Shown here in pieces: positions 25,560-36,424 of a stretch of DNA of 60,119 nucleotides; the first letter of the stretch is position 1, and each line of letters starts with the position of its first letter. The stretch is from a virus. Location of the stretch: the IMG/VR virus record IMGVR_UViG_3300025132_000038, positions 1-60,119 of that record. The stretch is one strand, 5' to 3'. Made by a program: the position numbers and the translations under genes. Below the pieces are notes generated by a model. The model ran no database searches and was not told where the DNA came from. It saw only the letters and a program-made list of their open reading frames with translations.

Positions 25560-26336
25560 TTAATAATTTAAAGGTGAGTTATAATTTGCATAAGGACTGT
25601 AGTTTCCAAATGAGGTTGCAGGATTGTTAGATAACTGCGTGTTTTGGTTCATCGACGGAGTTGTAAGGTTGTTTTGTAAATTTAATCCTTGAAAATTATA
25701 ATTATTACTTGCATTAGGAGGGTTATTTCCCATATAGTTTCCTTGAAAATTTAAAGCACTCAAATCTGTACCCGCCCCTTGTTCTTTATTGAATAAAGGC
25801 GTGAACTCAGTAGCCGCCATACCACCTAGTTGTATAGTACTCTGTATCCCTTGATTTATCATTTTAGCACGAGTAGCTTGAGCATCTGCCGCCCTCTCTA
25901 CATTTCCTTGATATTGACCTAAATCTAATTGTACTTTAGCATCTCTTAAAGCTGCTTCTTCTTCAACGCTAGCTTTTTCTAAATCTTGCATAGCACCAAT
26001 TTGAGCAGATTGAATCTTTTCTTCTTGTGCTTGAGAGGCTTGCAGAACTTTTCCTGCCGTAGCGGCACCCCCTCTCTCATCACCTTCTACTCCCGCTTGC
26101 AGTTGTGCAGCAGATTGTATTTGGTTTTGCTCTCTTGCTTTTGCGTAAGGTTCCATGGACAAACTTAATTGGTCCATGTAATTGGTTTCAAGTTTACCAC
26201 GTGCGTCTTTCATAAATTTAGCCGCATCTCGCTCCGCTTTTGCTTGTATTTTTTTCTGCTTATTAGCTTGAATAAAACTACTTCCCGCACTTACAGCCGC
26301 TCCCGCCGCCATTACTATTGTTGTTGCTGCTGCCAT
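25560..26336 (-). CDS. Putative internal virion protein (gp14-like position)
   Basis: 258 residues: a hydrophobic Ala/Gly-rich N-terminal segment (about 5-24), a long Ala/Gln/Lys/Glu helical middle, and an Asn/Pro/Tyr-rich C-terminus (NNPPNASNNYNFQGLNLQNN). This matches small podoviral ejection proteins that form the first part of the transenvelope channel. It is four bases upstream of the 721-residue protein. Confidence 0.6.
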   Translation of the reverse strand: MAAATTIVMAAGAAVSAGSSFIQANKQKKIQAKAERDAAKFMKDARGKLETNYMDQLSLSMEPYAKAREQNQIQSAAQLQAGVEGDERGGAATAGKVLQASQAQEEKIQSAQIGAMQDLEKASVEEEAALRDAKVQLDLGQYQGNVERAADAQATRAKMINQGIQSTIQLGGMAATEFTPLFNKEQGAGTDLSALNFQGNYMGNNPPNASNNYNFQGLNLQNNLTTPSMNQNTQLSNNPATSFGNYSPYANYNSPLNY

Positions 26337-26337
26337 A

Positions 26338-26751
26338 TTACAAATTTATTTTTATCATTTCTTGAGTATATTGGTCTCCTGCTTTATACCCTAACCTCTC
26401 ATAGGTTTTTATTAAATTTTTATGTCTTAGGAGGGCGTAATTATATTTATTATCTTGTTTTTTACAAATCTCTCCTAGAGTTAAAATTAAAAGCTCTAAA
26501 GCTTCTTGTCTAAGCATAGGGTTGATGTATTCTTTATTAGAGATTATCCAATCTACCCATCCTACCTTTGAGTTAGTATTATACACAAAGCCTGCACATA
26601 CAGGAACTTTACCATGCCATACCATCAAACCTCCCGTGCCATCTTCAGGTAAAAAATCTCTCTGAGGAGGGGTCCATTCCCATTGTTTCCACCACGGGAC
26701 TAAAATATTATCATAGTCTTCGTGTCGTATTGGTGTTAAATTAAATTCCAT
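26338..26751 (-). CDS. GNAT-like acetyltransferase
   Basis: 137 residues resembling short phage GNAT proteins: a WWKQWEWTPPQRDFLP opening, VPVCAGFVYNT (beta-4), WVDWIISN (beta-5) and a C-terminal YERLGYKAGD, the usual GNAT ending. The acetyl-CoA loop is divergent, so activity is uncertain. Its target is unknown. It is encoded between tail and ejection genes, with its own TATCTTTG box 8 bases upstream of the start. Confidence 0.65.
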   Translation of the reverse strand: MEFNLTPIRHEDYDNILVPWWKQWEWTPPQRDFLPEDGTGGLMVWHGKVPVCAGFVYNTNSKVGWVDWIISNKEYINPMLRQEALELLILTLGEICKKQDNKYNYALLRHKNLIKTYERLGYKAGDQYTQEMIKINL

Positions 26752-26758
26752 TTCAATA

Positions 26759-26766
26759 CAAAGATA
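26759..26766 (-). promoter_or_regulatory. -7 promoter element (TATCTTTG)
   Basis: TATCTTTG on the minus strand matches TAnnTTTG and lies 8 bases before the GNAT gene start. No clear -33 TTG. Confidence 0.4.
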
Positions 26767-26790
26767 GTAAAAAATAAAGATTAGTTTTTA

Positions 26791-27687
26791 TTATGGGTTA
26801 CTTTTCATAACCTCAGAACCAACGGAATATAACTCTATAGCACTTGGTGAGACTACACTTAGTGTTATATCTGCATAATCTCCTAATAAACCATAGTTTT
26901 CCGCTTGTTGTCTTTTTATAAGAGTAAGTAGTTGATTGCCCCCTCCATCACCGGGAGGAAATACCCCGGGGTTAATATCCACCTCTACCATAGGTCTTCC
27001 TACATAAAGGGATGGAGTAACGGTATCAGTATTTATACCAATAGCCGTGCAACTTCCTATCCACCAACTTAAACCCAAGTCACCTGCCACTAGAGTTGAA
27101 TCTATCATAAAATCTCCCACTGCTAACATAGGAGGTATTTTAAACCCTAGTGGAAAGTTTATTCTATAAACAGTACCTCCTACCGCTTCTACTTCAGCGG
27201 AATCAAATTGACCCACCCCAATCACACTCCTTTGCTCATGCACTGTAGGCCCTGTTAATAAAGCTAAAGGTTGCTTAGTTATATCCGCTTGACTTACTTC
27301 AGGGTTTATAATATAACTAAACATATGTCCTTCTTTAGCTGTATAAGCATCATTTGCAGGGGCATTAACAAAATTAGTAGTATGACCTGTAACTTGGAGA
27401 TTAGAGACAATAGTTGTTCCCCAACCTGCCCCAGGTGTCCCTACTAAAACTATACTTTTAAACACTTTTGTTTCAAGAGACGATTCATTTAAACACGTTT
27501 TAACACTACTAGCATATTGGTCACCATAAAAATTAGAACGCGAATCGTTAACATTATGTCTCCATATATCCCCTTTATTAAAGGTGTATAGATAATTATT
27601 ACTACCTTGTATCCATTCAGGAATATAGCTATAAAAAGATGGCCATCCCTGAACTCCTGTGCTATATGTTAATGTGTATTGTGCCAT
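26791..27687 (-). CDS. Putative tail/adsorption structural protein
   Basis: 298 residues, beta-rich. The opening (GWPSFYSYIPEWIQG, YLYTFNKGDIWRHN) is a pattern I associate with tail proteins of Bacteroidota podoviruses. It lies between a Cys/Gly-rich tail protein and the ejection block. The exact role is not determined. Confidence 0.55.
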   Translation of the reverse strand: MAQYTLTYSTGVQGWPSFYSYIPEWIQGSNNYLYTFNKGDIWRHNVNDSRSNFYGDQYASSVKTCLNESSLETKVFKSIVLVGTPGAGWGTTIVSNLQVTGHTTNFVNAPANDAYTAKEGHMFSYIINPEVSQADITKQPLALLTGPTVHEQRSVIGVGQFDSAEVEAVGGTVYRINFPLGFKIPPMLAVGDFMIDSTLVAGDLGLSWWIGSCTAIGINTDTVTPSLYVGRPMVEVDINPGVFPPGDGGGNQLLTLIKRQQAENYGLLGDYADITLSVVSPSAIELYSVGSEVMKSNP

Positions 27688-27690
27688 ATT

Positions 27691-29037
27691 TTAATTATTA
27701 CAAACTATTATATTAGTTATTATTCCATTATCATCAATCTGTATTAAAGCAGAGGTGTCCTGAGGTGCCTGCCCCCAATTTACAAGCCCATTATTTAACT
27801 TAAGAGTTATGTTCGCATTAGGCCCTCCTGTTACTAAATTTACTTTATACCATTCATACTTAGTAGCACCACCCTCATTCCATCTCACATCCCCCACCGC
27901 AGGGTATTGTTGTTTATAAGCAAAAGAATTTACAGCTAACACTCCATTCCCAAATAAAGCATTTTGTTGGTTAGTATTAAGACTTGGAGTATTCAACACA
28001 TTCCCAAGTGCATTGTTATATAAACTAATTTGATAAAGTATATTAGGGTATACTCCAGGTGTCCCATCCGTGCACGCAGGCACAATGGCAGGGTCATTAG
28101 TAGCTAAAATCAAATCACTCATTTCAAAAGGAGTTGGAACTTGAGGGCAAATAAATACAAAATTAAAACCTGTTCCACCTGCTACAACAGGTTCACCTGC
28201 AAACACTACGTCCACAACTTGGTTATACAAAGTAGTTTTTGGTATAGGTATAAAAAACCCTCCCACAGGCTCCCAGCAAGTTGGAACTATAGTGTTAGCT
28301 TGACAAGCACCATATTTATCTACACCTAAAAGACCCATTTGGGTAACAGTAGATAAATTAACCCCACTTGCACCACTATAACCCGTTAACTCAACAGTCA
28401 TATTACCTGTTGGTGACCCTAGTGGAGGAAATGAGTTTGTAGTATCATCCCAATCGTAAACATCAAAAGGAGAAGAAGTAACAGGGGTCCCCACAGGGTA
28501 TGTAGCACAATCCCATTGACCCGTACCACAACCCGTAACTCCCGTTACACCGGGGTAACTAGAGTTATAATAGGTTCCATTACCCACATATACTATGTGA
28601 TTTTCTAAAATATTAGCCACACTAGGATTATTATTGGAAGCGTATCCATATACTTGACTTGAGCCTTCAGCTATTATTGTACCTGAACCTGAAGGGAATC
28701 TTGCTACTATACCATCAGGTACAGAGAAAGGGTCTATCCCTACTAAAGCAACCCCTCGCGTGCTCCCTAAACCCACGCTTAATCTAAACATGTCTAACGA
28801 AGAACCCTCTTGGGGTGCTGTAATACCACATGCTACACTAGGAGGTGCACAGGTTGGGCAATCTAATACCGGACCTAACACACATTCAGTTCCATTATTG
28901 CTTAAATAACGTTGATTAACACCATTAGAGTAATATCCGTTAGGTGCACATATAGTTAAAGCGCTATCAATCCATACACCCGATGCTCCTATAAAAGTTT
29001 CAGCATTTAAATAATAAGGTCCAAATTGTACTGCCAT
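27691..29037 (-). CDS. Putative tail fibre/appendage protein
   Basis: 448 residues, rich in Gly, Asn, Pro, Thr and Val, with several cysteine pairs (CPTCAPPSVACG near 80). The composition fits an extended beta-structured tail appendage. It lies immediately downstream of the 1653-residue tail protein and three bases upstream of the next tail gene. No receptor-binding domain was recognised. Confidence 0.5.
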   Translation of the reverse strand: MAVQFGPYYLNAETFIGASGVWIDSALTICAPNGYYSNGVNQRYLSNNGTECVLGPVLDCPTCAPPSVACGITAPQEGSSLDMFRLSVGLGSTRGVALVGIDPFSVPDGIVARFPSGSGTIIAEGSSQVYGYASNNNPSVANILENHIVYVGNGTYYNSSYPGVTGVTGCGTGQWDCATYPVGTPVTSSPFDVYDWDDTTNSFPPLGSPTGNMTVELTGYSGASGVNLSTVTQMGLLGVDKYGACQANTIVPTCWEPVGGFFIPIPKTTLYNQVVDVVFAGEPVVAGGTGFNFVFICPQVPTPFEMSDLILATNDPAIVPACTDGTPGVYPNILYQISLYNNALGNVLNTPSLNTNQQNALFGNGVLAVNSFAYKQQYPAVGDVRWNEGGATKYEWYKVNLVTGGPNANITLKLNNGLVNWGQAPQDTSALIQIDDNGIITNIIVCNN

Positions 29038-29064
29038 AATATTTTTATTTAATTATTTTTTATA

Positions 29065-32000
29065 TTATCCATTAATTACTACATCATCTGTGTTACAATT
29101 ACACTCATCTACCGTTATATCTACAAACGGTTCATATCCCGCTTGAACCATAGGCGTAGGTGGTGATGCCGTTCCTAACACGCATATACTGTAAAACAAT
29201 CCGGGTTGTAAACTCAAAGTTACTAAAATATTACTCATGTCATAATAAGTTACTGATATTAAAGCTCCACCACCATCTTGAGTAGCTGAGGTCGTTAGAG
29301 TATATAAGGTATTAACCCCCGCATTACAAGCACACTCACAACATAGTTCCTCAACCACCGATGGGTCTTCTCCTGCAGTAGGAATGTGACATAAATTCAT
29401 TTCCTTTACCACCCTGTAATCATATATTAAAACTAATTCATCTGCCCAACCCGGTACACCTATCGGTGCAGGCATAGCGGCTGTGATACTATTAGTAAGA
29501 GCACTCGCTGTTGTTTGTGGTACATTTAAAGCCGGAAAAGTAGCGGTAGCTAGTATGCTGTTTATATCAGCTAAAGTACTACAACCCCACAATAGTGCGG
29601 AAGTTATTCTATTATATCCCAACTTATGATAGGTTGGGTTAAAAACAAAATCATCCGTTGCAAATACCTGTGTAGATTTAACAGAAAAAATCCCTGTGTC
29701 CGTAGGAAAAGGCCCTTGTCCCTGAAAACCACTTTCGACATCACATAAAGAAACTGAAAAACTTCCATTAGGAGCAATTATACTATTTACCATGTTTTGT
29801 AACGCATCGGGAGTTGTACTGTTATCCGGAAATACGGGAGAGGTATAACCCCCTTCTACATATTGAATTTGGTCATGAACTCTTTGAGGAGATGGTAAAC
29901 TATATTGGGGTGAGTTTAATACTATCCTTCTAATCTTTAAAGGTGTTGGAACAACGCAAAAAGCCACGAAAGTTACAGTTAATTCTGTAGCCGACTGTAA
30001 GGTTACTGTGGCTGTGTTTGGATTTTGACTCCCTTTAGTAAACTGAAGAAAATTAGTTCCCGCAGCACCCACGGTAACCCCATCATACTCCACTGTTATA
30101 AGGTCCATAATTTCTACGGTTTCAATAGTAGCTGTACCAACGACATCACCAAAGTCTACACAAAAAGTAACGACATTTGTGTTAAATTGATACGTATATG
30201 TAGTATCACAATTAATACACGGCACATCTGATGGTAATAATATGTCTGAAGTATTTAAAACATATTCATTCATATAAGGGTCGTACCCTCCAAGTTTTAT
30301 ATCATTAGGTTCAGCAAGAAACATGTCCCTAAACCAACTTCTCATCCCATACTCTGAGATAACCTCTAATGATTCTGTACTATGACTACCCCCTGTTAGT
30401 TTTATTACTGCACCTCTTTTTGCATCTGTAAAATATTTCTCATGACCATATTCTGCGTAACTCTCAGGGTTTCTACTTATACCATATTCTTCTAACCTTG
30501 CTATTTGAGTCCCTAATACTGTAGGAGTAGCAGTTACCGCACCACCTCCCGTAGAATCAGAAAGTAAGTTTTTACCTGATAACACATAAGATATTTTATC
30601 TTCTTGTAAAACTAAAATATCACTTTTTCTTCCTACTAATTTTTCCACCGGCCCGAAAGAATCTTCTAAAGGTTTAAAGTTTAGAAGACCTAAATTAAAT
30701 TCGTTTAATTTATTAACGTTACTAAAGTCATTATAGACACCACTATAAGTTAAATCAGCATATCTATGAGCTCTCCCATAATCTTGTGAGGCTGTAGCCG
30801 TTACTCTATTACCTAAATTAAAAGAATCTCCTTTCACAGAGTCTCTAATAGTATAACTTTCACAACCATTACCAAACGCGTAACAGTTAAAATTACTTAA
30901 CAGTACTTGAGCAGAAACACCTGCTGCAATATCTTGGTTTACATCACCCGGAGAAGTTCCTGATTTGTGATTACCATTAGCCCCTATATCATAATTATCT
31001 GCACCTTCATACCATAAATCAGGAAACCCTTGTGCAGGCATTGTTTCAAATATCAATAAGTTAACCGCTCTAAAAATAGTAATTTCCCCTTCTACTCTTG
31101 ACCAACATTTATTACAATTACCACATGAGTTTGAACCTCTTATTAAAAATTTTATTAAATTACCACCATCTCTCGCCCATTGCCATGCGTTTACACATGT
31201 TTGACCAAATCCGTTTAAAGCCATGAAGTTGTTAGCCTCAGGGTATATGTAAGTATTTGACACATCACACTGAGAGTCGTTTCCTATAAATTGATACCCT
31301 GTGTTTTGCTCAATAATATCTCCTATATTTTCTGAATCAAACCAATCTATTACATCAGCATAAGTATTACCTACAATAAAATCATTAGGTTCATAATCGT
31401 ATTGTCTACGCTCACAACCTGAACCTCCTCCTCCCCATTTACCGGGTCTGTAAAATTTTATTTTCATACGTACCCTAGAGCCTGCAGGTAACTCCATAGG
31501 TGCACCCCACGTCGCCGTTGCATCATCCCATTCATTAAATGCACCATGTCCAAGCTTTAATACAGGCCAATTATCATTACCTGTTTTAGTTTTTGATTGC
31601 CAACCCGTAGTGGTTATAGCATCAGGGGGAACGTTTAAATCCATTCCACTTGCTTTAATTTTCATATAAACCCCACTTGGAGCATCTATTGAAGGGCCTC
31701 CAGGGTTGGCGGGGTCTAAAGGAACAACTATAAATCCTCTATCTTGCGCTTTCTTTTCTAATACTGTAATGTATTTACAACTATTAAGTGGTCCTGCCAT
31801 ATCTGACTTAACAATAAGACGACTTCCGTCTTCTACTTTTCTTGCATTTTCTCCGTCTAATAATATAAAAGCATCCGCTGACCCGGGTTCTATAAAAACA
31901 ATATTTGCAAAAATTGTCTCATAAGTAGTCTCTGAAGGTTTAATAACAAACTTATAGCTTTGCGCCCACCATGGAGCTACTTGGGTAGGGGGAATGGTAA

Positions 32001-34026
32001 TTCTTATTCTATTTTGAACATCACTTTTACTACATCCAATATGTACCGCATTATTTAAACTTGTAAAGGCTGTAGTAGCTCTTTTAAAAGCATCCATGTA
32101 TACAATACCCGCTTCATAACCCCTGTTACTATGTAAACTTGGAGGGGCGGAAGAAGTAGTAAACCCTGCTCTAGTATTAATCATATTAACACCCGGGTTT
32201 GGTAAAGTAAAATCACCTATTTGAAAGTAAAGATAATATGCTATACTATCGTTATTAGTATCGTTAGGTAATTGAGAATATCTAATTCCGGGAAAAACAA
32301 AAGAGATTGTGTTACCTGCTGATAATACCTGAATCCCTTCTTGAACGCCACCCACGTTTACACCATAATCAGTTTTATATAAACCCATAGTATTTACAAA
32401 AGGAGCGACGGGAGCGTTATAAGGAGATAAGGTGGTGTTAAAACCTAGGGGCATAGCACTATTAAATCGGTCAGTAAATGTTTCTCCCGTAGCACAGGTG
32501 GCCATGGGTTGCGCTCCCGCTGACCCTACTGCTGCTAAAAAATTAGGATTTACAGCCAAATCAGCTACTCCGGCAAAATCTTGAGGTAAAGTGTACTCCC
32601 ATTCTACCGTCCATTGAGTGGGAGGGGGGACGGCTGTAAAAAGAGTAGGAGCAGGGTTTGTAGCCACAGTCCCACCCTGTATTGAAAGTGCGTAGTTATA
32701 AAACTCAACGGTAAAGTTAATTGTAGACCCTGAAGTTAAATTAGTCGCTATACTACTTAAATCTACTGTAAAAACCGACTCGGGAACAGTTGCAGGACTC
32801 ACCCCCACATTATAGGTATTAGTTACCCTACCCACTGCGGCATCTAAATCCACCTCTCCAATTTGAGTATGAACAGTAGTAGCCTCATACTCTATCTTAG
32901 TAGGTATGCCGTCTGCCCCTTCTGCACTTTTTAAATCATAATTTTCTATATAATTTCCATAAACCAATCTGTTGCCCATTAAAGTTTGAGCTTGTGCAAA
33001 TCTTGGCACGTTGTCATAAAGTCTTAATATTTCTGAATCAGGTAATACGGTAAGTATTTGACTTGTGTTAAATTGTCTACTAATAAAAACGTTATCACCA
33101 TAATTACCCTCTTTAGTTATTCTCTCCATCACCTTTATTATACCATTATCATTGTCTTTCCATAATAACTCTATCCCTTTTACTAACGGACCGCCTGTTG
33201 AAAAGGTTACCGTTGCGACATTATTTTTATTTATCATCCCCTCATTTAAAAAACTTTGAGGGCTAAACGCAAATATTTTAGGTAAAAAAGCCGGAGCACT
33301 AAACTGAGAGGTTGCTGAAAATTCTCCATCTTCATACCTATATCTATAAGCAAATGAAACAAACCTTTCCTCTAAGAAATTAAACTCCTCTGACCCTGCT
33401 GTTAAAGAAACCTGAGGAGAGTTAGTAGGTGGTTTTTTAATAACTCTAATTTCTTCAGCAGAAAAATTATCACTACTCATAATAACGCCGGCAGAAATAG
33501 TGGGAGCACTATAGCCTCGGGTAACATTTATTACTCTAGGAGGATTTAAATTATCTGTCCAAAACAATAAATCATCTACTAAATTACATCCTGTTATTAA
33601 ATGTCTTTCATTAAAATTTAAAGTACTTTGCCCTGACACACCTTCTTGCACACTAATTAGGTGATATGAAACTTGACCTGTATTAGAATTGTAAGAAACT
33701 ACTAAATCTAAAATAGTAGTAAGCAGGGGAGACCCTACTCCTTGTCCTGTCCACGCAGGGTCATGCACAAACCAATAGATAGTTTCTGAAGCATCATCTG
33801 AAATAGCCCCAATACATCGTGCTGAATCGGATAAAACTGTACCATTAAAACTTAGTATAGTTATTTTAGAATTACCTTTGGTTAACTCAATAGCGCCTAT
33901 CTCAGATGCTTCTGTAGAGCCTAATCTTAAATTTTGAGCATCTATATATTCTCCTGGTGGAAGTAAACGTTCGTCTACCACCTTATTCATTTTTCCTGCC
34001 GCAAAGGTTCTTTTTATTTGTACCAT
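29065..34026 (-). CDS. Large tail tube/nozzle-like protein
   Basis: 1653 residues. The N-terminus (TFAAGKMNKVVDERLLPPGEY followed by a D-A-x-N-L-R pattern) and repeated beta segments resemble tail tubular protein B/nozzle-type proteins of short-tailed phages, which form the tail stub. A cysteine-rich stretch (CCECACN) lies near the C-terminus. It overlaps the previous tail gene by one base. It is much larger than T7 gp12, so extra domains probably decorate the core. Confidence 0.6.
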   Translation of the reverse strand: MVQIKRTFAAGKMNKVVDERLLPPGEYIDAQNLRLGSTEASEIGAIELTKGNSKITILSFNGTVLSDSARCIGAISDDASETIYWFVHDPAWTGQGVGSPLLTTILDLVVSYNSNTGQVSYHLISVQEGVSGQSTLNFNERHLITGCNLVDDLLFWTDNLNPPRVINVTRGYSAPTISAGVIMSSDNFSAEEIRVIKKPPTNSPQVSLTAGSEEFNFLEERFVSFAYRYRYEDGEFSATSQFSAPAFLPKIFAFSPQSFLNEGMINKNNVATVTFSTGGPLVKGIELLWKDNDNGIIKVMERITKEGNYGDNVFISRQFNTSQILTVLPDSEILRLYDNVPRFAQAQTLMGNRLVYGNYIENYDLKSAEGADGIPTKIEYEATTVHTQIGEVDLDAAVGRVTNTYNVGVSPATVPESVFTVDLSSIATNLTSGSTINFTVEFYNYALSIQGGTVATNPAPTLFTAVPPPTQWTVEWEYTLPQDFAGVADLAVNPNFLAAVGSAGAQPMATCATGETFTDRFNSAMPLGFNTTLSPYNAPVAPFVNTMGLYKTDYGVNVGGVQEGIQVLSAGNTISFVFPGIRYSQLPNDTNNDSIAYYLYFQIGDFTLPNPGVNMINTRAGFTTSSAPPSLHSNRGYEAGIVYMDAFKRATTAFTSLNNAVHIGCSKSDVQNRIRITIPPTQVAPWWAQSYKFVIKPSETTYETIFANIVFIEPGSADAFILLDGENARKVEDGSRLIVKSDMAGPLNSCKYITVLEKKAQDRGFIVVPLDPANPGGPSIDAPSGVYMKIKASGMDLNVPPDAITTTGWQSKTKTGNDNWPVLKLGHGAFNEWDDATATWGAPMELPAGSRVRMKIKFYRPGKWGGGGSGCERRQYDYEPNDFIVGNTYADVIDWFDSENIGDIIEQNTGYQFIGNDSQCDVSNTYIYPEANNFMALNGFGQTCVNAWQWARDGGNLIKFLIRGSNSCGNCNKCWSRVEGEITIFRAVNLLIFETMPAQGFPDLWYEGADNYDIGANGNHKSGTSPGDVNQDIAAGVSAQVLLSNFNCYAFGNGCESYTIRDSVKGDSFNLGNRVTATASQDYGRAHRYADLTYSGVYNDFSNVNKLNEFNLGLLNFKPLEDSFGPVEKLVGRKSDILVLQEDKISYVLSGKNLLSDSTGGGAVTATPTVLGTQIARLEEYGISRNPESYAEYGHEKYFTDAKRGAVIKLTGGSHSTESLEVISEYGMRSWFRDMFLAEPNDIKLGGYDPYMNEYVLNTSDILLPSDVPCINCDTTYTYQFNTNVVTFCVDFGDVVGTATIETVEIMDLITVEYDGVTVGAAGTNFLQFTKGSQNPNTATVTLQSATELTVTFVAFCVVPTPLKIRRIVLNSPQYSLPSPQRVHDQIQYVEGGYTSPVFPDNSTTPDALQNMVNSIIAPNGSFSVSLCDVESGFQGQGPFPTDTGIFSVKSTQVFATDDFVFNPTYHKLGYNRITSALLWGCSTLADINSILATATFPALNVPQTTASALTNSITAAMPAPIGVPGWADELVLIYDYRVVKEMNLCHIPTAGEDPSVVEELCCECACNAGVNTLYTLTTSATQDGGGALISVTYYDMSNILVTLSLQPGLFYSICVLGTASPPTPMVQAGYEPFVDITVDECNCNTDDVVING

Positions 34027-34949
34027 TACTTAATCCATTTATCCCTTCCTCTTAAGTTCATTAAGAGTCTTCCAGGATGTATATTACTTAATCTTATTTT
34101 CGCATTTCGTAACAAAGAACTTTTATTTTTTTTAGCTCTTGATACTATGTATTCTTGCACCCCAAATTTACTAGATAAAATAGCATAATTAATGTACGCA
34201 TATATATAATCTTCAAATAATTTATTAACTGAAATGTTTGCATCTACACCACCTTCCATTCCATCAGAAACGTATTCTAAAACACATTGTTGGTTTATCA
34301 TAGTAGAGTCAAAATTAATAACTCCAGATTTTTTATCAATTCTAAAAGTAGGATTTCTATTTGCTGTTTCGGTATTTAAACCAAAGCGTGAACCAATAGT
34401 ATAATCAAAATACCAATTCCCCTCCCAATAGTATCCTTCTTGCCCATTAAAAGGACTGTTAGAATTAAGGTAAATACTTTTTTTTGTTCCTGCAATTCTA
34501 TCTAAATCTAAAGGAGAGAATTGAGGACTCAATATATTACCGTCTTGGTCATACAACCAATTTCCATTATTATCTTTTAAATATGCTAAAGCCGTATTCG
34601 CTTGTATATTTTCCGTTAAAGGCATTAGGCTCCCATTTTTATATAAAGATACTCTAACCCAATTAACATAATCAGGAGGAAGTATCATAAGTGCTTGCGC
34701 ATTAATCTCTACCTGAAGTATTTTTATTTCTCTAAAAGCATCATAATTTAACTCTTGTATTCCACGCTTTGCGTGAAACAACACCTTATATCTTTCTTCG
34801 TTTGAAACAAGAGTATCGTTATCATTATAAATTAACATAAAATTATTAACAACATCATAAAGACTAACATACTGATAAGACCCCCAATTTAAATCTGTGG
34901 GAACAGTTCCGTTGTTTTCATAATATTGTAAGTTCGATATATATGTCAT
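34026..34949 (-). CDS. Putative head-tail ring / tail tube protein
   Basis: 307 residues. A helical segment (FHAKRGIQELNYDAF) followed by a beta-rich domain (MILPPDYVNWVRVSLY) resembles tail tubular protein A or ring proteins of podoviruses and crAss-like phages. Its place between another connector-like protein and the nozzle-like protein supports this. Confidence 0.6.
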   Translation of the reverse strand: MTYISNLQYYENNGTVPTDLNWGSYQYVSLYDVVNNFMLIYNDNDTLVSNEERYKVLFHAKRGIQELNYDAFREIKILQVEINAQALMILPPDYVNWVRVSLYKNGSLMPLTENIQANTALAYLKDNNGNWLYDQDGNILSPQFSPLDLDRIAGTKKSIYLNSNSPFNGQEGYYWEGNWYFDYTIGSRFGLNTETANRNPTFRIDKKSGVINFDSTMINQQCVLEYVSDGMEGGVDANISVNKLFEDYIYAYINYAILSSKFGVQEYIVSRAKKNKSSLLRNAKIRLSNIHPGRLLMNLRGRDKWIK

Positions 34950-34951
34950 AA

Positions 34952-36031
34952 TTATTTACCTTTATGTTCAGAGGATTCAGCACCCTCTAAAGATTGTCCG
35001 TATTGTACTGCGTTAACTTCTCTTATAGTTAAACCTCCATATTGTAATATTCTAGCCACTAAATCTTGAAAATTATCTTGAGGTAATTCAAAATCTTGAT
35101 AATCAGGTTGAGATTGATTAAATATAGGTCTTCCCCCTGTTGACCCTGAATAAGTCCAATTTGGGGTTTTAGGATACCTAATGTATTGACAAAAAACCAT
35201 ACCTGTTTCATTAATAATTTCCATAGGATATATTTCCGCAGTTTGATTACCCGTGTCTTTATTTCCTCTTAAAACATAAGCGGGCCACTGTGTGCTTGGC
35301 GCGGTTAAATTAGAAGTGCTAAGATTAAATATTCTTTTTTGACTAACTTTTTCTATCTCTATCAACCCTTTTTTAGAAAATATTTTAAAAGAAGGAAAAT
35401 CTGTCCCCACTTTCCAAATAAACTGTGTTGTGCTATAAAAAGCGGTTAGAGGATTTTGTTCAATAGACATTATTTGGGAAACAGGATATTCCGTCACCCC
35501 TGCATCTGCTGCGTTAGTCGTTAAAAGATTCACCACATAATCACCAACCTGGGGTGTAGGTAAATTTGGCCCCCAACCAAAAACTCCTCCATAATAATTT
35601 CCTTTGTTAGGAAAATCAGCGGGTAAAGTAGTACCGAAAGAACCATTTATATTATACGTCATGGTAGGTAAATAAAACAATTTATTTATAAGATAATAAT
35701 CATAAGGTAAGCTATATAAATTATTTACCGCGGCACTGTTGGCATTTTCTGTCCAATTTGCATTAAGGGGTTGAAGACTTTGATTAGTTAAACCTACCGT
35801 ATTAGAAAATATAGCAATAGTTTCTTCAATTCCTTTTGCAATATCAGGATACCCCGTATCGGAACGCCTGCCCGCACGTTTAGTTATTTGTAAATTATAG
35901 TCCATAAACAAATCCTCAAAAATATCTAACTGCGCTTGATATGCAAACAAGTTAAACTCTTGAGGAGTCATATATCCATAATTATTTTTGTTTAGCAACG
36001 CTAAACACATTTGGTACACTTCGTTTATCAT
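34952..36031 (-). CDS. Putative head-tail connector protein
   Basis: 359 residues. A helical N-terminus (MINEVYQMCLALLNKN, YGYMTPQEFNLFAYQAQLDI) leads into a beta-rich body, a layout seen in head-completion or ring proteins. It starts the tail module and has its own TATCTTTG box at 36037. The next gene begins two bases after its stop. Confidence 0.55.
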   Translation of the reverse strand: MINEVYQMCLALLNKNNYGYMTPQEFNLFAYQAQLDIFEDLFMDYNLQITKRAGRRSDTGYPDIAKGIEETIAIFSNTVGLTNQSLQPLNANWTENANSAAVNNLYSLPYDYYLINKLFYLPTMTYNINGSFGTTLPADFPNKGNYYGGVFGWGPNLPTPQVGDYVVNLLTTNAADAGVTEYPVSQIMSIEQNPLTAFYSTTQFIWKVGTDFPSFKIFSKKGLIEIEKVSQKRIFNLSTSNLTAPSTQWPAYVLRGNKDTGNQTAEIYPMEIINETGMVFCQYIRYPKTPNWTYSGSTGGRPIFNQSQPDYQDFELPQDNFQDLVARILQYGGLTIREVNAVQYGQSLEGAESSEHKGK

Positions 36032-36036
36032 AACTA

Positions 36037-36044
36037 CAAAGATA
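36037..36044 (-). promoter_or_regulatory. -7 promoter element (TATCTTTG)
   Basis: TATCTTTG on the minus strand, 6 bases before the start of the connector gene, fits TAnnTTTG. Confidence 0.45.
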
Positions 36045-36070
36045 CTAAAAAAAAAGTGGTAAGGTTGTTT

Positions 36071-36424
36071 TTAGAAAGCCTTCACTAATACAGCCGAAAC
36101 ATATATAGGTGGCGGTGGTACAGGAGGATTTAGTAAAGTAACGGGAATTTCTACATCGTAGGTCACGGTTGCCGAGGAGTTACTTGACCTTGCAAGATTT
36201 ATAGCTCTTTTAAACCCATTTATTACTCTATGAGCAGGGTCAGCGCCATGTAGAAGCTCTATCTGTGTTCTTCCGTTGTACCATATTGTCAATTTAGTAG
36301 CAGAATTTCTTTCAACCCATAGCAAACCATCTACAGGGATAGACTCTAACTGATTAGGGTTTATAGCATGAGTAGCTGTATCCCAATAATAAAAAGAAAT
36401 AGTTTTTATGTTTGATGAAACCAT
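36071..36424 (-). CDS. Hypothetical structural protein
   Basis: 117 residues, beta-rich (KTISFYYWDTATHAI...), with a proline run (PPVPPPP) near the C-terminus. It has its own TATCTTTG box just upstream and a terminator before that, so it is separately transcribed. Function unknown. Confidence 0.5.
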   Translation of the reverse strand: MVSSNIKTISFYYWDTATHAINPNQLESIPVDGLLWVERNSATKLTIWYNGRTQIELLHGADPAHRVINGFKRAINLARSSNSSATVTYDVEIPVTLLNPPVPPPPIYVSAVLVKAF